NCBI GenBank assembly: GCA_963545585.1
Contig: CAUUKX010000017.1
Span: forward strand, 1 to 28,331
Length of the DNA stretch: 28,331 nucleotides
Source of the DNA: W11650 sp963545585
GTDB taxonomy: Bacteria; Bacillota; Clostridia; Lachnospirales; Vallitaleaceae
Reading direction: 5' to 3'
In this document: one piece after another, positions 22,871 to 28,331 of the stretch
Position numbering within the stretch: position 1 is the stretch's first letter
Layout of the letters: every line of letters starts with the position of its first letter
Program-made: the position numbers and the translations under genes
Notes under the pieces: generated by a model
Told to the model about the DNA's origin: nothing
Seen by the model: the letters and a program-made list of their open reading frames with translations, nothing else
Databases searched by the model: none

Positions 22871-24334
22871 TTATTCATCTCTCATAGTCGTAAAATAAGT
22901 GTCCTTATGCCGTTTATACTGCAGCTGCGGAATAATCAGTATCAGCGGAATTATCGCAATTGGCAAAACAATGCCAACCCATTTGGACAAGATGGTTGTT
23001 CCGGCCCACAGTGTTGCCCAGTCAAACATACCCATCCAGCCGACAACCAAACTGTTCATCGGCTCGGCAGCCGGTAGCAGGAAGGATAAGACCACCGCCG
23101 AACCGAACACTTGAATAATCCCGGAAACAAACGGAATAATCATCGCCGCCCGACGACCGCCGGATTTATTGGCAAAAATCGCCAAAGTACCGTTATCAAA
23201 GAACAGGCAGATAAAGCCGGCAATAATCAATACATTTCCTTTGACTACAAAGGCCAGTGTCAAAATCGCTAATAATTGCCCGATAAAGCCAAAAATAAAA
23301 CCATAAGTCGGCCCCTGCGGTGAAAAACCAAACGTAACCGCACAGTCAACCGCCGGTACAGAGCCCTTCAGCAGCCGGTCGGAAATCCCTTGGAACGAAG
23401 TGGTCAGCTCCGCTACGAACATACGCACGCCAGTCAGTACCACCGTAATATATACGGCAAAATAAGCGGTTGTTTCCCAAATATAAGTACCGAACCAATA
23501 TTTTGACTGATCATAGCCGTATTTTACGCCCTCGGCATTGACTCCGGTAAAAGCGTCCTTGCCTAAAATAACCATAATTGTTCCAACAAACGCCGTCATA
23601 ATCAAGGCATTGGCCACAACATTGTCATTAAAAATCGAGAAAAATCCCGGCGTTTCGGTACGGTCAACATTATGCTTCTTGTCCCCGACATACTTGCCCA
23701 GCCGGTAAGCAAACCATGCACCTAACATTTGCTGATGGCCAATGGTAAATCCGCCGCCGTCGGTTACTTCCTGCGTCGGTTCTATAATCAGGTTGCTCAT
23801 CACCGACCAGTAAGTTCCCAGCAAAAAGCCAGTTACTACTGTCAGCATCATCGACACTGGCGCACCAGTCGCTCCTTCAATCACCCAGTACAAAGCCCAC
23901 AGCAGCACAACTGATTGCTGATACATGATATGCCCGGTAATAAATAAAGTTCGAATTTTGGTCTGCTTGCGAAAGACAACCAGCAAAATATTCCACGCAA
24001 AAGCAATCAGCATCACATAACCGACATTGGTCAGCGAACCGACCGCATCCAATATTTTTTCGCCCGAAGCTTGCCCAAAGTAAGGGTCAATTACCTTGGC
24101 GGAAAAACCATAGGTAGCGGAAAGCTTTTCAATAATCGGCTTAAAAGTCGATACCAGCCCGCCGGTACCAACCTGTAGGATCTTAAAGCCGACAAAAGTT
24201 TTAATAAACCCGGACAAAGCCACATACCATTCTTTTTTCAATAGCAAATATCCGATGAACACCACAAATCCCAACATCAAAGGGGCCTGTCCTAAAAATT
24301 TATTGACAAACTCCCTAAATAGCTCCACTACCAT
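22871..24334 (-). CDS. ulaA: PTS ascorbate-specific EIIC permease
   Basis: A 487-aa polytopic membrane protein of the UlaA/SgaT family, the ascorbate channel of the PTS. Recognisable segments are APLMLGFVVFIGYLLLKK near the N-terminus, FVGFKILQVGTGGLVSTFKP, TVVTGFLLGTYWSVMSN, FTIGHQQMLGAWFAYRLGK, and TFGFSPQGPTYGFIFGFIGQ, spread over about 11 hydrophobic stretches. The ATG at 24334 has AAGGAG upstream; the open frame extends to 24397 but its first part is not UlaA-like. It is the first gene of the ula operon and is preceded by a structured leader (24335-24516). Length is slightly above E. coli UlaA (465 aa). Confidence 0.95.
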   Translation of the reverse strand: MVVELFREFVNKFLGQAPLMLGFVVFIGYLLLKKEWYVALSGFIKTFVGFKILQVGTGGLVSTFKPIIEKLSATYGFSAKVIDPYFGQASGEKILDAVGSLTNVGYVMLIAFAWNILLVVFRKQTKIRTLFITGHIMYQQSVVLLWALYWVIEGATGAPVSMMLTVVTGFLLGTYWSVMSNLIIEPTQEVTDGGGFTIGHQQMLGAWFAYRLGKYVGDKKHNVDRTETPGFFSIFNDNVVANALIMTAFVGTIMVILGKDAFTGVNAEGVKYGYDQSKYWFGTYIWETTAYFAVYITVVLTGVRMFVAELTTSFQGISDRLLKGSVPAVDCAVTFGFSPQGPTYGFIFGFIGQLLAILTLAFVVKGNVLIIAGFICLFFDNGTLAIFANKSGGRRAAMIIPFVSGIIQVFGSAVVLSFLLPAAEPMNSLVVGWMGMFDWATLWAGTTILSKWVGIVLPIAIIPLILIIPQLQYKRHKDTYFTTMRDE

Positions 24335-24393
24335 ACTATTCTCCTTTTCTTTCTCCGCTTCCCCTGCCTTTTGCCCTGCGGCAGGCTGAAATC

Positions 24394-24468
24394 TCAATCA
24401 AAGACCCGGAAGCTTTGCTTAATCTTTGTTGATTGTTGCTTAACGCTTTTTGTGCCAAACGCAGCCAT
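24394..24468 (-). CDS. Small leader ORF (24 aa) upstream of ulaA
   Basis: An ATG at 24468 is preceded by AAGGAG at 7-nt spacing, better than chance, and opens 24 codons ending in TGA at 24394. The peptide starts MAAFGTKSVKQQ and ends in FRVFD; it is basic and rich in Gln/Lys/Ser. It lies wholly within the stems of the ula leader, so its translation would change which stems can form. No homologue is recognised. It may be a leader peptide or chance. Confidence 0.3.
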   Translation of the reverse strand: MAAFGTKSVKQQSTKIKQSFRVFD

Positions 24469-24516
24469 AAAGCGCTCCTTCGCTCTTATGGCCGTATGTT
24501 GCCCGTTAAGCGACAA
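24395..24516 (-). promoter_or_regulatory. Structured 5' leader of the ula operon
   Basis: Three nested or adjacent stems are visible. A long-range stem TTGTTGCTTAACG (24433-24445) pairs with CGTTAAGCGACAA (24504-24516), 12 of 13 positions. It encloses a hairpin CCATAAAGCG (24465-24474) with CGCTCTTATGG (24481-24491). A third arm, CAATCAAAGA (24395-24404) with TCTTTGTTGATTG (24423-24435), competes with the first stem at 24433-24435. Competing arms are what attenuator-type leaders show, but no known riboswitch class is recognised. Confidence 0.4.
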
Positions 24517-24735
24517 AACTGCCGCTAATCACCAGCTGAATTATCTGCAGATTCTTCATCAACTCTATTTTAGCAAATTTTAGAACATTTGTATATGGAG
24601 TTTTTAATTTTGAAATTTTGTTCACTTATTTCGGTTTACTAATAAATTTCCCCCTAAAAAGACAGAGCCTATTTATGAAATTCTTACAAAGCTTTCTGTT
24701 CTGTTTTATGATAATACAATCTAAATTCCCCTATC

Positions 24736-24778
24736 AAAAAAAGCACGCCGACCAATCTTGCCTTTCCGCGTACTTTTC
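24736..24778 (-). terminator. Intrinsic terminator of the GT4-phosphoesterase operon
   Basis: AGCACGC (24742-24748) pairs with GCGTACT (24768-24774), with one G-U-type pair, and on the minus strand is followed by seven T residues. It lies about 30 bp beyond the phosphoesterase stop. Confidence 0.7.
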
Positions 24779-24803
24779 CTTGTTTTTTTTCCTTTTTAAG
24801 AGC

Positions 24804-25439
24804 CTATTTTTCTGCATCTTCTTCTGCTTGTGCCGTCGCCTCCTCTGCCTGAGCGCCGCCGCTCTCTATGCGAATTCCATGCTTTTCCGCCAAGGCAGCA
24901 GCCAAACGGCTTTTGTAACCGATATTACACTGAATCAGCTCCGGCAGAGTTGCCGGCTGATAGCCAATCACACTGGCGCCGGCATTGAGCATATTGGGCT
25001 GCCGGCAGATATGCTCATACATGGCATGACAGGCCTCATGAATATGGCCAAAAATATGCAGGCTTCCCCGAAAATAGCCGCGCCACTCTAACAGCGGATA
25101 ATGGCAAAGTATCAGCTCCCTATTTTCATCGCGTACACTCAGCATATGGTGAATGGACTGAAAATAGCTTTGCGCCGCCTCATCCTTTAAAATCCGGTAA
25201 TCGTGATTCCCCAAAATCAAATGTTTTTTGCCGTTTAAGCGACTTAGATACCAAACATAATCATGCTCGCTCCGATAGACAAAATCCCCTAAAATATAAA
25301 CCTCGTCCTTTTTTTCAACCGCCTGATTCCAGCGCCGAATCATCTCCTCATCCATCTGCGCCGTGTTTTCAAAAGGACGGCTGTCAAAGGCAATTACCTT
25401 TTCATGACCAAAATGCAAATCTGCAATATATTTTTTCAT
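24804..25439 (-). CDS. Calcineurin-like metallophosphoesterase
   Basis: A 211-aa cytosolic phosphoesterase with the dimetal motifs in order: D-x-H in IADLHFGHEK (Asp7 and His9 region), GD in YILGDFVYRS, GNHDY, CHYPLLEW, and GHIHE. The last ~20 residues are an acidic Ala/Glu/Gln tail (AQAEEATAQAEEDAEK), probably disordered. The start ATG at 25439 overlaps the stop of the upstream glycosyltransferase gene (ATGA), so the two are coupled. The substrate is unknown; small members of this type have been described acting on varied phosphodiesters. Confidence 0.88.
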   Translation of the reverse strand: MKKYIADLHFGHEKVIAFDSRPFENTAQMDEEMIRRWNQAVEKKDEVYILGDFVYRSEHDYVWYLSRLNGKKHLILGNHDYRILKDEAAQSYFQSIHHMLSVRDENRELILCHYPLLEWRGYFRGSLHIFGHIHEACHAMYEHICRQPNMLNAGASVIGYQPATLPELIQCNIGYKSRLAAALAEKHGIRIESGGAQAEEATAQAEEDAEK

Positions 25440-26650
25440 CGCCGCCATCTATCCCAAAAACTTTTCCCGTTTTTTTTCTTTTCCCGCTTTTTATTTTGAA
25501 TGGCCGATTCATAAACTTCCAGTACCTTGTGCGCCAATTCCTCTTTGCCGTGCGCCCTCATCGAGTCGGCCGTCCGCTTTTGAAATTCCTTGATTTCCGC
25601 ATCGGACATGGTTAAGAGATGCTGAACTTTTGCTTTAAAATCTGCAACGTCTTTATAAATATGACCATTAACCCCCTCTTTAATCTGCGACAGATTTTGC
25701 TCATCCAATCTCTGCAAAACCGGCAGTCCGGCTGCCATTGCTTCGAGCATGGAAACCGAGTGCATTTCTGACAGCGAAGCGGTCGCATAAAAATCCGCCG
25801 CCCATAAGTACTGCGGAATCTGCCCATGCTCCATGCCGCCTAAAAAGCGAACCAAGCTGTCTAAGCCCTCTGCTTTTACCTTCGACTGGAGTTCTTTTAG
25901 CTGCGGCCCATCGCCAATAATCCACAGCTCCGCCCTGCCGGTCGGAATTTCAGCCGCCGCCCAAAAATCAATCAAATCATCAATGCTCTTTTCCTTGCCA
26001 ATCCGGCCGACAAAGCAGAAAACCAAAGCAGAATGCAGCGTGCCTAAGCTGTCCCGCAGCTCATTCCTTTTTTTCTCTTCCCGGTGATCCGCCGAAAAAG
26101 CATCAACATCGGCATTATTGGGAATGACAATCACCTCACGGTCAACGCCAATTTCTTTCAAATATTCCTGTGCTTTCACCGACGGACTAATCATCGCATC
26201 GGCATTTTTGGCAAAATGAGCCATATACTTATGCGACAGCTTTTCCGCCAGCTGCTGTGCTCCTAAAAAAGCAATATAAAATAAATATTTATTGTATTCC
26301 GAATGCAGGGTATAAATCAGCGGAACATTTAGCTTTTTAGCCATTTTCAGCGCCGAAAAACCCATGCCAAACTCATTGTGAATATGAATCACATCCGGCT
26401 TAAAGCGCCGAATATACTCCTCGCGTTTTCGGCTGTACGGTGCCGCCAAATTATTATTATACAGCTTTTTCAGCGGCAGACCCGGACAAATCAGCTCGTC
26501 ATCCGTCAAAGAATATTCCTTGACAGCCTTAGGCGCAACCACAATCGCCTGATGCCCCAGTGCGTTCAAGCCGTCTTTTAGCATCTTAATATGCGTCACT
26601 ACGCCGTTAATCTGCGGAAGATACGTTTCGGTAAATAATGCAACTCTCAT
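25436..26650 (-). CDS. Family 4 glycosyltransferase, probable glycolipid synthase
   Basis: A 404-aa GT-B glycosyltransferase. The N-terminal acceptor domain opens MRVALFTETYLPQINGVVTH, the form seen in diacylglycerol glucosyltransferases and related GT4 enzymes. The donor domain has FVGRIGKEKS (213-222), IIGDGPQ, and the EX7E motif with Glu295 and Glu303 in SEMHSVSMLEAMAAGLP. The C-terminus is strongly basic (KKREKKKNGKSFWDRWRR), consistent with membrane attachment. The ATG at 26650 has AGGAG upstream; the frame continues to 26692 without support. It probably adds a sugar to diacylglycerol or a similar lipid on the inner membrane face. The precise acceptor is inferred from family resemblance only. 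Confidence 0.87.
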   Translation of the reverse strand: MRVALFTETYLPQINGVVTHIKMLKDGLNALGHQAIVVAPKAVKEYSLTDDELICPGLPLKKLYNNNLAAPYSRKREEYIRRFKPDVIHIHNEFGMGFSALKMAKKLNVPLIYTLHSEYNKYLFYIAFLGAQQLAEKLSHKYMAHFAKNADAMISPSVKAQEYLKEIGVDREVIVIPNNADVDAFSADHREEKKRNELRDSLGTLHSALVFCFVGRIGKEKSIDDLIDFWAAAEIPTGRAELWIIGDGPQLKELQSKVKAEGLDSLVRFLGGMEHGQIPQYLWAADFYATASLSEMHSVSMLEAMAAGLPVLQRLDEQNLSQIKEGVNGHIYKDVADFKAKVQHLLTMSDAEIKEFQKRTADSMRAHGKEELAHKVLEVYESAIQNKKREKKKNGKSFWDRWRR

Positions 26651-26794
26651 AGAATCTCCTCTCTGTCTGATGGAAGCTGTTTTCCCAACCAATTGAGCAA
26701 ATCTCCAAGCGAAAAGATACTTTCCCGTGTGCTTATCCCCTAAAGATTCCCAAATCTAAACCCTGCCGGACAATCCTTGTCTTTCCGCCCGGCT

Positions 26795-28240
26795 TTACAA
26801 AATTTCAGCAAACAGCCAAAATGACACAAAAGCAACAAAAAACAAAGTAATCAGGTTGACCGCATCGTTATTGAGCCAGCGAAAGCCTCTGATTTTTGGA
26901 CGTTCCCTTCCGTCCCCAGCTATCCGTACCTCCGTTACAGTCCCGTCTTCCGCCTGATATTTGACCTGTAACCGATCTCCCAAAATACTGTCAACAATTG
27001 TCCCTAAAAAGCCGCAGCCAATCACCACCACTACTTCCAACAAGTGATATCTCATCATCAAAGGCAGGGCTAAGACCGCCGCCGCCAAAAAGCCAGAAAC
27101 CAAGCCCTTAACAGAAACCCCTCCGGATAAGCCTTTGGCCACCGGTTTTCCTGTTAAAATCGAAAAAGTTTTGCCCTTGGTCAGCATTCCCAAATCAGAA
27201 GAAACGGTATCCGCCGCCGCTGCTGCTAAAACAGAAAAAGCGGATAAAAAGGCTGCCTGCTGCTCATGCAAAAACTGCCCCAGCCACAGCACCACTATAA
27301 TTGCGGCCGAATTGGCCAGCACCTGAACCCAGCCGCGAGCTCCTGCTCTTTGCTGAAGCTTCTCACTGTCCCTTTTCTTTTGCTTTTTAAACTTACTGGT
27401 CGCCGAACCGATAATAAAAAAGGAAATCAATCCAGCATAAAGCGCAAACCCGCCTCTGGCAAAAACTAATATTCCCACTAAAAAAGCCACTCCAGCTCCG
27501 TTTTCCGTAATCGAATTCCGCGACAATGCCGCGACTAAAATAATCAGCGTAATTCCAGCAATCAGCCAAAATTCATTTTGCTCTCCCCTGACCTGTAACA
27601 TATGAAAATAGTAATAAAGCGTGGCCGTGCCGATCGGCAAAGACAGATTATCGCAGCCATTGTAACCATAAAGCTCCACATACAGCGCAAACGCCCCGCA
27701 CAGCAGCGCAATCGGCAAAGCCTCCGGCAAATCAAAAAATATACTGACTAACAGCGCCGCTCCGGCACTCAGCACAAAAACAGCCGCACTGCCGATATAA
27801 CTTTTGGAATCACGTCCGCTGTCCCATTTCCAACTGCCGAACTTTTCTCCTAAAACCGCCGCCAACCCATCGCCGTAAGCCATACTCAAAATACCGGTAT
27901 AGGCCATAGCCGGAAACTTTAAAAGCCATCCGGAAACCGTCAGCGCCAAAAGCGATATGGCGTAATAAACTGTTCCCATTGACTTTTTCCCTTCCATTGC
28001 CTGAAACAGGTCTTTGCGATAAGACATATAATTGATAAAAATAAAACTAATCGGCGGAATCACCGCCGCCCATAAACTGTCAAAACAGGTAAATGCCATT
28101 ACAATCCAGTTGCCGCATAAGATATGTATGATTTTCCGACTAATTTGTTTGTTTTTTATTTTCCTGCCTACAATCTCTGCCAGCGCCAAAACTAAAAATA
28201 CATAGCCAAAAGAATAACCCAAGGCCAGCCAATTTCGCAT
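26795..28240 (-). CDS. Fused phytol/dolichol-kinase-like and DUF92 (VTE6-like) membrane protein
   Basis: A 481-aa polytopic membrane protein with two halves. The N-terminal half (~1-215) resembles VTE5/SEC59-type CTP-dependent polyprenol kinases: RKIIHILCGNW (35-45), GKKSMGT (84-90) and MAYGDGLAAVLGEKFG (120-135). The C-terminal half (~225-481) is a DUF92/TMEM19 family domain (PF01940): LSRNSITENGAGVAF, ARGGFALYAG, ADTVSSDLGMLTKGKTFSIL, GLSGGVSVKGLVSG, GTIVDSILGDRLQ and RWLNNDAVNL. In plants and cyanobacteria VTE5 phosphorylates phytol and VTE6 (DUF92) phosphorylates phytyl phosphate. The fusion could carry out both steps on a prenyl alcohol, giving a prenyl diphosphate; this is inference. 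GGGAGTG precedes the ATG. A near-perfect promoter lies at 28302-28330. Confidence 0.88.
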   Translation of the reverse strand: MRNWLALGYSFGYVFLVLALAEIVGRKIKNKQISRKIIHILCGNWIVMAFTCFDSLWAAVIPPISFIFINYMSYRKDLFQAMEGKKSMGTVYYAISLLALTVSGWLLKFPAMAYTGILSMAYGDGLAAVLGEKFGSWKWDSGRDSKSYIGSAAVFVLSAGAALLVSIFFDLPEALPIALLCGAFALYVELYGYNGCDNLSLPIGTATLYYYFHMLQVRGEQNEFWLIAGITLIILVAALSRNSITENGAGVAFLVGILVFARGGFALYAGLISFFIIGSATSKFKKQKKRDSEKLQQRAGARGWVQVLANSAAIIVVLWLGQFLHEQQAAFLSAFSVLAAAAADTVSSDLGMLTKGKTFSILTGKPVAKGLSGGVSVKGLVSGFLAAAVLALPLMMRYHLLEVVVVIGCGFLGTIVDSILGDRLQVKYQAEDGTVTEVRIAGDGRERPKIRGFRWLNNDAVNLITLFFVAFVSFWLFAEIL

Positions 28241-28301
28241 AATTCACTCCCAATTCTAAGTCTTTCTTGTTCTTCAGAAAAACATTTCCCCACTTGCTGC
28301 A

Positions 28302-28330
28302 ATTATAGTATACAAAACAGGAATTGTCAA
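28302..28330 (-). promoter_or_regulatory. Near-consensus sigma-A promoter of the DUF92 fusion gene
   Basis: On the minus strand a perfect TTGACA (28325-28330), a 17-bp spacer and a perfect TATAAT (28302-28307) are present. The expected start is near 28295, giving a ~55-nt leader. Nothing suggests strong regulation. Confidence 0.85.
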
Positions 28331-28331
28331 T

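Larger units (their letters stand above)
24335..24803. other. ula leader and intergenic region
   Basis: This 469-bp gap contains, from right to left, the terminator of the phosphoesterase operon (24736-24778), an AT-rich promoter zone, and a ~180-nt structured ula leader with a small ORF. On the minus strand, TAAAAT boxes near 24565-24580 are plausible -10 elements. An imperfect inverted repeat CAAAT-8 nt-ATTTG lies there and could be an operator. A short CCTAAAAAGAC near 24650-24662 resembles the core of the palindromic element but has no ends. Confidence 0.4.

Noticed and set aside
24640..24668. CCCCCTAAAAAGAC resembling the core of the palindromic element
   Set aside because: Only the short T-rich core matches. 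The terminal inverted repeats are absent.

Overview
The window looks like chromosome from a Gram-positive, Clostridia-type (Lachnospiraceae-like) Firmicute. The evidence is moderately low GC, strong AGGAG-type ribosome binding sites, sigma-A-like promoters, short U-rich intrinsic terminators, a sortase-anchored surface protein with Cna_B repeats, and a PTS-based ascorbate operon. This is inference from content; I cannot name the species. Apart from the first ~1.8 kb, every gene is on the minus strand, so transcription runs right to left.

Layout from left to right. (1) 1-1800 (+): a visibly AT-rich accessory patch with a possible ~70-nt small RNA, a decayed XRE regulator and an EcsC-family protein, closed by a bidirectional terminator. 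(2) 1871-3409 (-): guaA, whose predicted transcript starts inside a dispersed palindromic repeat. (3) 3605-8237 (-): a four-gene CDP-6-deoxyhexose cassette transcribed rfbF, rfbG, SDR reductase/epimerase, large GT2 glycosyltransferase. (4) 8599-13383 (-): a 1594-aa wall-anchored adhesin with ten Cna_B domains, a Pro-rich stalk and an LPRTD sorting signal. (5) 13629-16882 (-): a TctC-TctB-TctA tripartite tricarboxylate-type transporter. (6) 17274-24334 (-): an essentially complete L-ascorbate catabolic operon (ulaA, ulaC, ulaG, ulaB, ulaD, ulaE, ulaF) followed by a SorC-type regulator. (7) 24804-26650 (-): a GT4 glycosyltransferase translationally coupled to a metallophosphoesterase. (8) 26795-28240 (-): a membrane protein fusing a phytol/dolichol-kinase-like half to a DUF92 (VTE6-like) half, behind a near-perfect sigma-A promoter.

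How the genes work together. UlaA/B/C import and phosphorylate ascorbate, UlaG opens the lactone, UlaD decarboxylates, and UlaE and UlaF epimerise the product to D-xylulose-5-phosphate; the adjacent SorC-type protein is the probable regulator. RfbF and RfbG make CDP-4-keto-6-deoxyglucose, the SDR enzyme probably finishes the sugar, and the GT2 enzyme probably transfers it to a surface acceptor.

The least expected signals are non-coding. A ~94-100 bp element with 13-bp inverted ends is present in three clear copies (3483-3576, 8407-8503, 15710-15809) plus one degenerate relative (22240-22319), always between genes. There is also a structured ula leader carrying a small ORF with a good RBS (24394-24468), and a perfect head-to-tail pair of ~59-bp degenerate repeats between ulaF and its regulator (18283-18399). 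The most interesting protein is the VTE5-VTE6-like fusion.
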